Shown: positions 1-8,805 of the stretch, piece after piece | Numbering within the stretch: the stretch's first letter is position 1 | Layout: each line of letters opens with the position of its first letter | From: Polaribacter haliotis | GTDB taxonomy: Bacteria; Bacteroidota; Bacteroidia; Flavobacteriales; Flavobacteriaceae | Assembly (NCBI RefSeq): GCF_014784055.1 | Contig: NZ_CP061813.1 | Location: forward strand, 1,451,501-1,515,500 | DNA: 64,000 nucleotides | Reading direction: 5' to 3' | The notes under the pieces: model-generated | The model's database searches: none | What the model was told of the DNA's origin: nothing | The model's input: only the letters and a program-made list of their open reading frames with translations | Position numbers and translations under genes: made by a program

Positions 1-2
1 CT

Positions 3-512
3 GCAACTAATAATCAAATAAGATTTCAGTTCAAAAGTTCTGCAGATAATTATGCTTCGGTTACAGGAGCAAACAAAAGCATGAATACAAGTACTACCGA
101 TTTTGAAACATTAACGTTCGACTTATCTGAAAAAGCAGAGTGGACTGGTTTAGCTCAAGATTTTCAAATTGTAATTAGAGATACAGAAAACGGTAATAAA
201 GCATCTGCTGGAGATTTACAAATAGACAGTGTTACTTTTAGTAGTAGCGCTTCTTTAGGTGTAAATGACGAAGTTACATTTGCAAATAGTTTATCAATCT
301 ACCCAAACCCTGCTAGCAACAACTTATATATAAATACAGATACAACAATATCTAAAGTGCAAATATTTAATTTATTAGGTAAAAAAGTAATAGAAACTAC
401 AACATTATCTAATAAAAGTTTAGATGTTTCTGGCTTAAATGGTGGAGTATACTTAATTAAAGTTTTCAATTCTGTAAACAAAACAGCTACTCAAAAATTA
501 ATTATTAACTAA
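3..512 (+). CDS. T9SS-secreted protein, C-terminal part (5' end outside window)
   Basis: The reading frame is open from the first bases of the window, so this is the 3' end of a longer gene; the first internal ATG (81) is not taken as the start. The visible part begins with a beta-rich module containing an EWTG turn that resembles the modules of the next gene. It ends with a type A T9SS sorting domain: an SIYPNPASN start, a VQIFNLLGKKV strand, a GVYLIKV strand and a final QKLIIN. Such domains direct export through the outer membrane by the type IX secretion system and are then normally cleaved by the PorU sortase, which is encoded at 54803-58252. The catalytic or binding part of the protein lies upstream and cannot be judged. 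Confidence 0.85.
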   Translation, partial: ATNNQIRFQFKSSADNYASVTGANKSMNTSTTDFETLTFDLSEKAEWTGLAQDFQIVIRDTENGNKASAGDLQIDSVTFSSSASLGVNDEVTFANSLSIYPNPASNNLYINTDTTISKVQIFNLLGKKVIETTTLSNKSLDVSGLNGGVYLIKVFNSVNKTATQKLIIN

Positions 513-523
513 AAATTACAATT

Positions 524-2968
524 ATGAAAAAATTATTACTTACTATATGTTTTTTGGCTTCATTAGCTATTAATGCACAAACTTTTAATTTTAATACAGA
601 TGGAGATAACGAAGGCTGGAGTAATTTAACCGTCGCAAACGGATTAGCTTCTTTGTCTTCAGGAACCTCGTCAAGCACAACTGCTAATGTTAGTGCTACC
701 AATGTAATTGTAAAAATTACAGTTAAAAATTTATCAGGAAACTCTTATTTACGTGTTTCTAACTTAAAATCTGGAGGTTCTGGTCGTGAATATGAAAATT
801 TATATATTTCTACGAATGACTCAGAGTTTAAAACATATTCTTTTGATATGACTGGAAATGATGGTTACACAGGTACTGTTAATGATATAAAAGTGCATAC
901 CAAATTAAATGAAAACGATAATGCTACTTACGGAGCAGGTGAGGAAATGTTAATTGACAAAATTGAATTTGTTCCAATAACTAGCATAGACTCTAAAGCT
1001 CTATTTACTTTCAGTAATGCACCTCATACAGATTTTTTCAATATTATTACAAATAGTACATCTGTAGTTGCAACTGCAGGGAAATTAATTTTCACTCCAG
1101 AAGCGAACGCTAATTCAAAAATTAGATTATCTTCTGCATTAACAGTAGACGCAACAAATAATAAATATATACACGTTAGACTAAAAAATAATTCAGCTAC
1201 ACACAATCAAGTAAGGCTTTCTTTTACTTCATCAGCAGGTACAGGAGGAGAGAATTTAAACATTTCTCAATCAGATGCAGATTTTAAAATATATTCTTAT
1301 GACCTATCATCAGATGCTAATTGGACTGGAAATATAGAGGTTTTAGATTTTGCTATTAGAAATACCGGTAATACACAAAATAGACCTTCAGACGCAGATA
1401 CTGTTGAGTTTGATTATATTATTTTTAATAATTCTGCTACTACACCAAGTGTTTGGATTGGAGATACTAATACAACTTGGAGTACTGGTTCTAATTGGAA
1501 TACTGGTACTACACCAACAAGTGCAGAAAATGTAGTGATACAGAGCTCTTCAAATACTCCATCTATTGGAACTTCTACAGGTGCAGAAACTAATAATTTA
1601 GATATTATTTCTGAAACTATTTTATCGATTAGTGCTGGTGGTTCTTTAAAAGTTAATGGAACTTCTTCTGGAAAAGTAACTTATAATAGAACACTAACAG
1701 CTGTTGGTGGAAACACAAATGGATGGCATTTATTGGCTTCTCCTGTTGTAGGGCAATCTTATGATAATGACTATGCAACCGCAAACAGTTTAGCAACAAG
1801 TGGAACTAAAAGAGGTTTAGCTGTTTCTTATGATGATGATGCACCAACTTCGTTATTAAAATACACTTATTTACAAGATGATGATAGTAACTCAGGAACA
1901 TTTACTTCTGGAAAAGGATATTCAGTTAAAAGAGCAAGCACAGGAAATATTGCTTTTACTGGAACTATAAATACAGCAGATGTTAATGGTGTAACTGTTT
2001 CTACTGCAGGGAATGGATTTAATTTATTAGGTGTACCTTATACTTCTTATATGAGTAGTCAAACTTTTTTAACTGCAAATACAGACTTAGACCAAGGTCA
2101 AATTTGGGTATGGGAACAAGGAGCAACAGGTGGTAACTTTATTACGATGACAACCAAAACAGATAATTTCATTTTAGCTCCAGGACAAGGTTTCTTTGTA
2201 AAAGCAACAGCAGCAACTCCTGTTAATTTTTCAAAATCTAATCAGCAACCTAATGCAGATACATTTAAAAAATCACAATCTACAAGAACAGAAATAAAAC
2301 TTTTAATGACAGATGGTACAAATAACCGTTTTGCGAAATTTTATTATACAGATAGTGCTACAAAAGGTTTCGATATTGGTTGGGATGGAGAAACTTTTGG
2401 AGGAATTCCAAACAGTTTAGATGTTTATTCTCAATTAGTTGATGGTAACCAGGGTAAAAATTATCAAGTACAATCTTTACCAAATTCAGACTTGGAAAAC
2501 ATGATAATTCCAATTGGTGTAACAGCAGCAATAAATTCTGAAGTTACATTTACCGCAAAAGCGGCTAACTTACCAAAAGGTTATAATGTTTATTTAGAAG
2601 ATAGATTAAATAGTATAGTAACTTTATTAGACAATACAAACTCTTATAAAGCAACAGTTACAGATGCTAAAACAAATGGACGTTTCTTTATTCATGCTCG
2701 AACAAATTCGATTTTAAGCACTGATACTGAAATTTTAAATAGCGTTTCTATTTACAAAACTAGTAACGAAAACTTAAAAATAATTGGTTTACAAAAAGGA
2801 AAAACAACAGTTTCTTTATTCAATATTTTAGGGAAACAAGTTTTAAACACTTCTTTTGAAGCTACAAGCGTAAACAACATTGCTCTACCAAGATTAGCAA
2901 AAGGTGTATACATGGTAAATGTACAAACAGAAAACGGAAAGTTAGATAAGAAAATAATTTTAGAATAA
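524..2968 (+). CDS. Large T9SS-secreted cell-surface protein with repeated beta-sandwich-like modules
   Basis: This 814-residue protein starts with a clear signal peptide (MKKLLLTICFLASLAINAQ) and ends with a type A sorting domain (about 745-814, with FNILGKQV, GVYMVNV and KKIILE). Residues 20-150 and 158-305 are two related modules with SEFKTYSFD / ADFKIYSYD and TGTVNDIKVH / TGNIEVLDFAI strands; similar text occurs in the preceding partial protein. I infer a carbohydrate-binding-like or adhesin-like fold but recognise no catalytic domain. The middle part (310-720), rich in Thr, Ser, Asn and Gly, resembles large surface proteins of flavobacteria. The gene lies 11 bp after its neighbour, and a small downstream gene and terminator close the unit. 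Confidence 0.85.
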   Translation: MKKLLLTICFLASLAINAQTFNFNTDGDNEGWSNLTVANGLASLSSGTSSSTTANVSATNVIVKITVKNLSGNSYLRVSNLKSGGSGREYENLYISTNDSEFKTYSFDMTGNDGYTGTVNDIKVHTKLNENDNATYGAGEEMLIDKIEFVPITSIDSKALFTFSNAPHTDFFNIITNSTSVVATAGKLIFTPEANANSKIRLSSALTVDATNNKYIHVRLKNNSATHNQVRLSFTSSAGTGGENLNISQSDADFKIYSYDLSSDANWTGNIEVLDFAIRNTGNTQNRPSDADTVEFDYIIFNNSATTPSVWIGDTNTTWSTGSNWNTGTTPTSAENVVIQSSSNTPSIGTSTGAETNNLDIISETILSISAGGSLKVNGTSSGKVTYNRTLTAVGGNTNGWHLLASPVVGQSYDNDYATANSLATSGTKRGLAVSYDDDAPTSLLKYTYLQDDDSNSGTFTSGKGYSVKRASTGNIAFTGTINTADVNGVTVSTAGNGFNLLGVPYTSYMSSQTFLTANTDLDQGQIWVWEQGATGGNFITMTTKTDNFILAPGQGFFVKATAATPVNFSKSNQQPNADTFKKSQSTRTEIKLLMTDGTNNRFAKFYYTDSATKGFDIGWDGETFGGIPNSLDVYSQLVDGNQGKNYQVQSLPNSDLENMIIPIGVTAAINSEVTFTAKAANLPKGYNVYLEDRLNSIVTLLDNTNSYKATVTDAKTNGRFFIHARTNSILSTDTEILNSVSIYKTSNENLKIIGLQKGKTTVSLFNILGKQVLNTSFEATSVNNIALPRLAKGVYMVNVQTENGKLDKKIILE

Positions 2969-2996
2969 TTTACGAGAATATTTAAAACAAAACATC

Positions 2997-3170
2997 ATGA
3001 ATAAAAATATAGAAAACAAGCAAACCGAAGAAATTACTCGTAAAGACGCAATTAAAAAAATTGGAAATTACGGAAAATATGCAGCTTTAACTGCATTAGG
3101 CACATATATGATTTTAAACCCCCAGAAAGCGCAAGCGCAAAGTCCGGAAGCTCCTGGTGCAGGATTCTAA
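2997..3170 (+). CDS. Small 57-residue protein with an RKDAIKKIG-type leader and PGAGF C-terminus
   Basis: A 57-codon ORF lies between the large surface-protein gene and a strong terminator. The protein has a charged N-terminus, a segment with RKDAIKKIGNYGKYA, a hydrophobic stretch (LTALGTYMIL) followed by a QAQAQS-like region that looks like a signal-peptide cleavage site, and a short tail ending in SPEAPGAGF. The layout resembles an export signal, perhaps Tat-like although only one Arg is present, on a very short mature peptide. The 28-nt gap and the shared terminator suggest co-transcription with the surface protein. I do not recognise a named family. Coding is supported by the intact frame, the signal-like composition and the terminator 30 nt after the stop. 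Confidence 0.6.
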   Translation: MNKNIENKQTEEITRKDAIKKIGNYGKYAALTALGTYMILNPQKAQAQSPEAPGAGF

Positions 3171-3200
3171 AAGACACATACTAATTCAAATTAATTGAAA

Positions 3201-3230
3201 AACCAAGAACTAATGTTCTTGGTTTTTTTT
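3201..3230 (+). terminator. Rho-independent terminator after the surface-protein unit
   Basis: A perfect 10-bp stem (AACCAAGAAC with GTTCTTGGTT), a 4-nt loop and a following run of eight T. It ends the 1-3170 transcription unit and separates it from the TetR operon. Confidence 0.9.
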
Positions 3231-3256
3231 GTGTATTCAATTTAACAAAAAATTAT

Positions 3257-3298
3257 TGTTTAACAAATATGTGATAATGTTAAACATTTGTATCTTTA
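3257..3298 (+). promoter_or_regulatory. Putative TetR operator and promoter of the TetR-ABC1 operon
   Basis: An inverted repeat, TGTTTAACA (3257-3265) and TGTTAAACA (3278-3286), has 12 bp between the arms (21 bp centre to centre). It lies just upstream of TATCTTTA (3291-3298), which matches the Bacteroidota -7 consensus TAnnTTTG in all but the last base. The start codon at 3314 follows 15 nt later. Such a palindrome directly in front of a TetR-family gene suggests autoregulation. Binding is inferred, not shown. Confidence 0.5.
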
Positions 3299-3313
3299 CA
3301 TAAATTCTATATT

Positions 3314-3970
3314 ATGGCTCGAAAAAAAAATATAACTAAAGATAAATTAATTTCTTGGTACATGGAATTTGTACTTGAAAACAACCACGCACCAAAATCT
3401 GTATTTAGTTTTGCGAAAGAAAATAATTTCGAAGAAAGCGATTTCTACAAATTCTATGGTTCTTTTGAAGCAATTGAAGAAGCAATATTTTCAGAGTTTT
3501 TTCAACATACTTTAAAAGTTTTACATAAAAGTGAAGATTTTGAATCTTATGATGCAAGAAATAAATTATTAAGCTTCTACTTTACATTTTTTGAAGTTTT
3601 AACAGCAAACAGAAGTTATGTGGTTTATGCTTTAGAAAATGGTAAAAAGGATATTAAAAAATTAAATTCTTTAAAACATTTACGAAAAGAATACACCCAG
3701 TTTGTAGAAGATTTAAACATCGAAAGAATTGAATTAAAGCAAGAAACTTTAGAGAAAATTCAAAATAAATCTATTAAAGAATCTTCTTGGGTACATCTTT
3801 TAATCACGTTAAAATTTTGGTTGGATGATACTTCTGCTTCTTTTGAAAAAACAGATATTTTTATCGAAAAATCTATTAATGCTCGTTTCGATTCGATGGA
3901 TATAAAGCCGTTAAAAAGCATTATCGATTTTGGGAAGTTTATCCTAAAAGAAAAAGTGAATTTCAAATAA
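3314..3970 (+). CDS. TetR-like transcriptional regulator (copy 1)
   Basis: This 218-residue protein has the TetR/AcrR layout: an N-terminal helix-turn-helix region (about 5-55, with a recognition segment near EESDFYKFYGSFEAIEEAIF) and a helical C-terminal ligand/dimer domain. The N-terminal part is divergent, so the call rests also on length and on its paralogue at 29600, which shares the LLSFYFTFFE, LKFWLDDTS.SFEKTDI and IEKSIN segments. It lies 57 bp upstream of an ABC1-kinase gene, exactly as its paralogue does. A palindromic operator candidate lies in front of it. The ligand is unknown; lipid or acyl compounds are a guess from context. Confidence 0.75.
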   Translation: MARKKNITKDKLISWYMEFVLENNHAPKSVFSFAKENNFEESDFYKFYGSFEAIEEAIFSEFFQHTLKVLHKSEDFESYDARNKLLSFYFTFFEVLTANRSYVVYALENGKKDIKKLNSLKHLRKEYTQFVEDLNIERIELKQETLEKIQNKSIKESSWVHLLITLKFWLDDTSASFEKTDIFIEKSINARFDSMDIKPLKSIIDFGKFILKEKVNFK

Positions 3971-4027
3971 AAGAATAGAAATACAATTTAATACCAGTTG
4001 AAAAATACTAAACTAAATTCAGCATAA

Positions 4028-5332
4028 ATGAAAACGATAGACTCTATACCAACTTCCAAAATAAAACGAGCTAGCAAATTAGTAACTACAGGTGCTAAAA
4101 TTGGAGTTAATTATTTAAAATATTATGGAGATAAAATCACTAAAACAGAAGTTGAAGCAAAAGCAAGGTTGAACGAAAATAATGCAGAAGATATTTACGA
4201 TGGTCTTAAAACACTAAAAGGAAGTGCTCTGAAAGTTGCTCAAATGTTAAGTATGGAAAAAAGTATTTTACCACAAGCCTATGTAGAAAAATTTTCCCTT
4301 TCTCAGTTTTCTGTTCCTCCACTCTCTCCAGCTTTAGTCATAAAAACATTTAAAAAGTATTTTGGAAAAAACCCAAATGAAATTTACGATAAATTCGATT
4401 CAGTTTCTATTAATGCAGCTAGTATTGGTCAAGTCCATAAAGCCGAAAAAGATGGTAAGAAATTGGCCGTTAAAATTCAATATCCAGGTGTTGCAGAAAG
4501 TATTGCATCCGATTTAGCTTTGGTAAAACCCATCGCTATTAAAATGTTTAATATTAGAGGAAAAGATTCCGATAAATATTTTAAAGAGGTCGAAAATAAA
4601 TTAGTTGAAGAAACCAATTACGTTTTAGAAGTAGAGCAAAGTAAAGCAATTGTAGGAGCTTGTAAACACATTCCGAATTTGAATTTCCCAAATTATTACC
4701 CTGAATTATCTTCAGATAGAATAATTACGATGGATTGGATGAATGGTGTTCATTTATCTGAATTCAACTTTAAAAACCAAGAAGTTGCCAATAAATTAGG
4801 GCAAGCCTTATGGGATTTTTATATGTTTCAAATTCATAATTTAAAGAAAGTACATGCAGATCCGCATCCTGGAAATTTCTTAATTTCTCCAGAAAACGAA
4901 TTAATCGTCATAGATTTTGGTTGCATGAAAACAATTCCGAACGATTTTTATTTGCCATATTTTGAATTAGCTAAAAAAGAAAATTTAGCAAATCCATCAT
5001 ATTTTGAAGAGAAATTATACGAATTAGAAATTTTAAAAAAAGACGATTCTAAAGAAGAGTTAGTATTTTTTAGAGCAATGTTTCACGAAATGTTAAGTCT
5101 TTTTACACAACCTTTTCACCAAGAAAGTTTCGATTTTTCTGATGAAATATTTTTCGGAAAACTTTCTAAGTTAGGCGCAAAATATTCGAAAAGTACAGAG
5201 TTGAAAAACATGAACGGAAACAGAGGTTCTAAGCATTTTATTTACATTAATAGAACCTTTTTTGGATTGTATAATTTAATGCACGATTTAAAGGCAAAAG
5301 ACGTAAAAATCAATAATTATAAAACTCTATAA
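4028..5332 (+). CDS. ABC1/UbiB-family atypical kinase (copy 1)
   Basis: A 434-residue protein of the ABC1 (AarF/UbiB/COQ8) family, atypical protein-kinase-like ATPases that control isoprenoid-quinone or lipid metabolism. Visible signatures are an N-terminal KxGQ-like motif reading KVAQ (69-72), the nucleotide loop NAASIGQVHKA, the lysine strand LAVKIQYPGV, the HADPHPGNFLI catalytic segment and the metal-binding DFG in VIDFGCMK. Two signature positions differ from the textbook family: Ala for Gly in KxGQ and Asn for the first Ala of the Ala-rich loop. No N-terminal signal is present and I see no clear transmembrane segment at the C-terminus. The stop overlaps the next start (TAATG), so it is translationally coupled to the flavin reductase-like gene. 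Its substrate is unknown. Confidence 0.9.
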   Translation: MKTIDSIPTSKIKRASKLVTTGAKIGVNYLKYYGDKITKTEVEAKARLNENNAEDIYDGLKTLKGSALKVAQMLSMEKSILPQAYVEKFSLSQFSVPPLSPALVIKTFKKYFGKNPNEIYDKFDSVSINAASIGQVHKAEKDGKKLAVKIQYPGVAESIASDLALVKPIAIKMFNIRGKDSDKYFKEVENKLVEETNYVLEVEQSKAIVGACKHIPNLNFPNYYPELSSDRIITMDWMNGVHLSEFNFKNQEVANKLGQALWDFYMFQIHNLKKVHADPHPGNFLISPENELIVIDFGCMKTIPNDFYLPYFELAKKENLANPSYFEEKLYELEILKKDDSKEELVFFRAMFHEMLSLFTQPFHQESFDFSDEIFFGKLSKLGAKYSKSTELKNMNGNRGSKHFIYINRTFFGLYNLMHDLKAKDVKINNYKTL

Positions 5333-5955
5333 TGGCATTTTTTAACAGAAAAGATATCGACGAATTAGGCAAAATCTATAAAATAAATTTAATAAACAGT
5401 TGCTCTGGTTTTAAATCTGCCAATCTTTTGGGTTCAATTTCCACAGAAGGAAAACCGAATGTTGCTGTTTTTAGCTCTGTAACACATTTAGGCTCAAACC
5501 CACCAACTTTGGGCTTTATTTTAAGACCAACTACTGTTCCAAGAAATACTCATAAAAATATTAAAGAAACTGGTGTTTTTACCATCAATCATATTTTTGA
5601 AGATATTATAGAAGATGCACATCACACCTCAGCAAAATATCCAGAAGAAATATCTGAATTTGATATGACAAATCTTGAAGAAGAATACAAAGGAAGTTTT
5701 AAGGCGCCTTTCATAAAAAATAGCCCAGTTCAGATGGGTATGAAATTTGTTGAAGAAATTTATGTACCTTCTAACGATGTAATGTTAGTGGTTGCTCAAA
5801 TTGAAGAATTATATATTAATGACAAACTTTTAGAAAAAGACGGACTCATAAACTTATCAAAAGGAAATGTAGCAACTATTAACGGTTTAGACACGTACGC
5901 GATTCCTAAATTCAAAAAACAACTGTCATATCAAAGACCAAAAAAACAACAATAA
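5332..5955 (+). CDS. Flavin reductase-like (FMN-binding split barrel) protein
   Basis: A 207-residue protein of the flavin reductase-like domain family. An FMN-binding split-barrel core spans about residues 12-175, with the typical NVAVFSSVTHLGSNPPTLGFILRP and TGVFTINHI segments. Members bind FMN and either reduce flavin with NAD(P)H or act as flavoprotein oxidoreductases. In this cluster reduced flavin supply or redox chemistry linked to the flavin-dependent photolyases is plausible but not proven. The start codon overlaps the stop of the ABC1 kinase and the stop lies 5 bp before the next gene. Confidence 0.85.
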   Translation: MAFFNRKDIDELGKIYKINLINSCSGFKSANLLGSISTEGKPNVAVFSSVTHLGSNPPTLGFILRPTTVPRNTHKNIKETGVFTINHIFEDIIEDAHHTSAKYPEEISEFDMTNLEEEYKGSFKAPFIKNSPVQMGMKFVEEIYVPSNDVMLVVAQIEELYINDKLLEKDGLINLSKGNVATINGLDTYAIPKFKKQLSYQRPKKQQ

Positions 5956-5960
5956 ATTCT

Positions 5961-7382
5961 ATGAAAATTCTCGTTACAGGAGCAACTGGCTATATTGGAA
6001 AACGATTAATTCCGTTATTATTAAATGACGGTCATACTGTAGTTTGTCCTGTTAGAGATTTTAAAAGAGCAGAAAATTACTTTAAAGAAAAAGAAAATGT
6101 AATTCTTGTTGAAGCAGATTATTTGAATGCAGATAGTTTAGATAACATTCCTAAAGATATTGATATTGCTTATTATTTAATTCATTCGATGTCTAATTCT
6201 GCAAAAGAATTCCATGCTTTGGAAGAAAAATGTGCTTTTAACTTCAAAAAATTTGCAGAAACAACAACCTTAAAACAAGCCATTTATTTAAGTGGAATTA
6301 CAAACGACACAAAACTGTCTAAGCATTTATTATCAAGAAAAAATGTTGAAAACGCTTTAGCTTCAGAAAAATACGCATTAACCACTTTTAAAGCAGGAAT
6401 AATCGTGGGTTCAGGAAGCTCATCTTTTGAAATTATTAGAGATTTGGTAGAGAAATTACCAGCAATGATTGCCCCAAAATGGCTAAATACAAAAACACAA
6501 CCTTTAGCCATTAGAGATGTTTTATCATTTTTACACAATGCTCTTGACAGAAAAGAATTATACAACACTTCTTACGATATTTTTGGCCCAGAAATACTCA
6601 CGTATAAAGAAATGCTATTGCAATTCGCTGAAGTTAGGAAATTAAAAAGAACCATAATTACAGTTCCTATAATGACACCCAAATTATCTTCCTACTGGTT
6701 ATATTTTGTTACGTCAACTTCTTATAAACTGGCGAGTACTTTAGTAAACTCAATGGGTGTAGAAGTTATTGGAAATAAAAGTGACATTAATAAGATTTTG
6801 GATGTAAATCCTATGTCATACAAAGAAGCTGTAAAATTAGCTTTCAAAAAAATTGAACAAAATAGTATTGTTTCTAGTTGGAAAGATTCTTATGTAAGCA
6901 GTGGAAAATTAAAAAACTATGTTCATGAGTTTATAAATGTTCCTGAATATGGTTGCTTTAAAGATTTTAAGAAACGAAAAGTAAAAGACAAAGAAAGAAC
7001 AATAAACAGAATTTGGGCAATTGGAGGAGAAACTGGTTGGTATTATGGAACTTTCTTGTGGAAAATACGTGGTTTTGTAGATCAGATTTTTGGTGGAGCA
7101 GGTTTGCGAAGAGGAAGAAGACACCCAACACAATTAAATGCTGGAGATGCTTTAGATTTTTGGCGTGTTATTTTTGCTGATAAAGAAAAAGGGAAACTCC
7201 TACTCTATGCAGAAATGGTTTTACCAGGTGAAGCCTGGTTAGAATTTAAAATTGAAGATGGTGTTTTATACCAAACTGCTACTTTTAGACCTCATGGATT
7301 GGCTGGAAGATTGTATTGGTATGCTGTAATGCCTTTTCATTGGTTCGTTTTCAACGGAATGATAAATAACATTAACAAGTAA
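5961..7382 (+). CDS. NAD(P)-binding SDR-like protein fused to a DUF2867 domain
   Basis: A 473-residue two-domain protein. Residues 1-290 are an extended SDR/NAD(P)H-binding domain with the nucleotide motif TGATGYIG and the segment [12 protein letters not shown]. Residues 330-473 match the DUF2867 type ([68 protein letters not shown]). The fusion is common in Bacteroidota and often lies near photolyase genes; its reaction is unknown. It is placed 5 bp after the flavin reductase-like gene and 2 bp before the DUF2256 gene, so it belongs to the same transcript. Confidence 0.85.
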   Translation: MKILVTGATGYIGKRLIPLLLNDGHTVVCPVRDFKRAENYFKEKENVILVEADYLNADSLDNIPKDIDIAYYLIHSMSNSAKEFHALEEKCAFNFKKFAETTTLKQAIYLSGITNDTKLSKHLLSRKNVENALASEKYALTTFKAGIIVGSGSSSFEIIRDLVEKLPAMIAPKWLNTKTQPLAIRDVLSFLHNALDRKELYNTSYDIFGPEILTYKEMLLQFAEVRKLKRTIITVPIMTPKLSSYWLYFVTSTSYKLASTLVNSMGVEVIGNKSDINKILDVNPMSYKEAVKLAFKKIEQNSIVSSWKDSYVSSGKLKNYVHEFINVPEYGCFKDFKKRKVKDKERTINRIWAIGGETGWYYGTFLWKIRGFVDQIFGGAGLRRGRRHPTQLNAGDALDFWRVIFADKEKGKLLLYAEMVLPGEAWLEFKIEDGVLYQTATFRPHGLAGRLYWYAVMPFHWFVFNGMINNINK

Positions 7383-7384
7383 TT

Positions 7385-7525
7385 TTGAAAAAACAGCACC
7401 TTCCAGAAAAAACATGTTTGGTCTGTGAAAAACCATTCACTTGGCGAAAAAAATGGGAGAAGAATTGGGAAGACGTAAAATATTGTAGCGAAAAATGCAG
7501 GAGAAACAAGAAAAAACAGGTTTAG
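7385..7525 (+). CDS. DUF2256 small zinc-ribbon-like protein
   Basis: A 46-residue ORF from a TTG start at 7385 (no ATG is available). It carries two Cys pairs, CLVC and CSEKC, around [16 protein letters not shown], which is the hallmark of DUF2256, a tiny cysteine protein usually encoded next to cryptochrome/photolyase genes. Metal binding is likely from the Cys pattern. Its 3' end overlaps the DASH gene by 31 bp in another frame, so the two are probably coupled in translation. The frame is intact and its fit to the family is strong despite its length and the non-ATG start. Confidence 0.85.
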   Translation: MKKQHLPEKTCLVCEKPFTWRKKWEKNWEDVKYCSEKCRRNKKKQV

Positions 7526-8805
7526 TATGGTTTCGTAATAACTTACGAATAAACGATAATAGCTCTTTAAAAGAATCTACAGAAAATCATAAAAAAGTAA
7601 TTGCTGTTTATTTTTTTGATCCTAAATATTTTAAAGTTGATGAATTTGGTTTCCAAAAAACAGCAAAGTTTAGAGCAAAATTTTTAATTGAAACGATTGA
7701 AGATTTACAAAAAAACCTTTCGGATTTAAACATTACACTCCTCACCTATTTCGATGCTCCAGAAAACAAACTACATACAATTTGTGATGAATTTTCTATT
7801 GATAAAATTTACACTCAAAAAGAATGGACAAAAGAGGAAATTGAAACCAACAATCTAATAAAAAACACCCTTTCTGATACTATTTCTTTTGTTGAAGATT
7901 ACGACCAATTTTTATATCATCCTGAAACTGTTTCAAATGATTTTTCTAACATTCCTAATGTGTTTACACAGTTTCGAAAGAAGTTAGAAAAGACAGTTGA
8001 AATACCACAATTGACTTCTGTTTCTAAACTTTCGGATAATAATTTAGTTGAAAACAGAACAGAAATTCCAAGTTTAAGAGAGTTAGGTTTTGATGATTTT
8101 GAAGTAAACAAAAAAACGGCTTTTCCATTTTCTGGAGGAGAAAATTCTGCTCTAGAAAGGTTAGAAAACTACTTTTTTGAAACTAAAAAAGTTGCTTTCT
8201 ATAAGAAAACTAGAAATGGTTTGATTGGTACAGATTACAGTACAAAATTTTCTGCTTGGTTGGCAAATGGCAGTATTTCTGCAAAAACAATTTATTGGAA
8301 AATTAAAGAATTTGAAGCTGAATTTGGCGCAAATCAATCTACATATTGGGTAATTTTTGAATTAATTTGGAGAGATTATTTTAAATACATTTCCTTAAAA
8401 TACGATTCCAAAATCTTTAAAATAGGTGGAATTTTAGAAAAAGAATATCATTGGAACTCCGATTCAGAAATTATTCAAAAATGGATACATGGAGAAACAA
8501 AAGATGATTTTGTTAACGCCAATATGATAGAATTAAAAGAAACTGGTTGGATGAGCAACAGAGGAAGACAAAATGTTGCCTCTTATTTTGCCAAAGAGTT
8601 ATTGCAAGATTGGCGAATTGGAGCTTCTTATTTCGAATCGATGTTGTTAGATTACGATGTACACAGCAACTATGGAAATTGGATGTATGTTGCTGGCGTT
8701 GGAAATGATCCAAGAGACAGAAAATTCAACACAAAATTGCAAGCTGAACGTTATGATGCGAATCATAAGTTTAGAAAATTATGGTTAGAAAAAACATTGT
8801 TTTAA
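7495..8805 (+). CDS. Cryptochrome DASH (Cry-DASH)
   Basis: A 436-residue photolyase/cryptochrome. The N-terminal antenna domain begins with [14 protein letters not shown], and the FAD-binding helical domain (about 200-430) has [35 protein letters not shown] and [27 protein letters not shown]. The last two motifs are diagnostic of the DASH class, which repairs cyclobutane dimers in single-stranded DNA and may signal blue light; it normally uses MTHF as antenna. The canonical TGFPLVDA before the recognition loop is replaced by KDDFVNANM. The gene overlaps DUF2256 and abuts the next photolyase-family gene with no spacer. Confidence 0.93.
   Translation: MQEKQEKTGLVWFRNNLRINDNSSLKESTENHKKVIAVYFFDPKYFKVDEFGFQKTAKFRAKFLIETIEDLQKNLSDLNITLLTYFDAPENKLHTICDEFSIDKIYTQKEWTKEEIETNNLIKNTLSDTISFVEDYDQFLYHPETVSNDFSNIPNVFTQFRKKLEKTVEIPQLTSVSKLSDNNLVENRTEIPSLRELGFDDFEVNKKTAFPFSGGENSALERLENYFFETKKVAFYKKTRNGLIGTDYSTKFSAWLANGSISAKTIYWKIKEFEAEFGANQSTYWVIFELIWRDYFKYISLKYDSKIFKIGGILEKEYHWNSDSEIIQKWIHGETKDDFVNANMIELKETGWMSNRGRQNVASYFAKELLQDWRIGASYFESMLLDYDVHSNYGNWMYVAGVGNDPRDRKFNTKLQAERYDANHKFRKLWLEKTLF

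Noticed and set aside
7385..7525. DUF2256 frame as a chance overlap with the DASH gene
   Set aside because: The two Cys pairs, FTWRKKW and the DASH neighbourhood fit the family too well; it was kept as a real gene.
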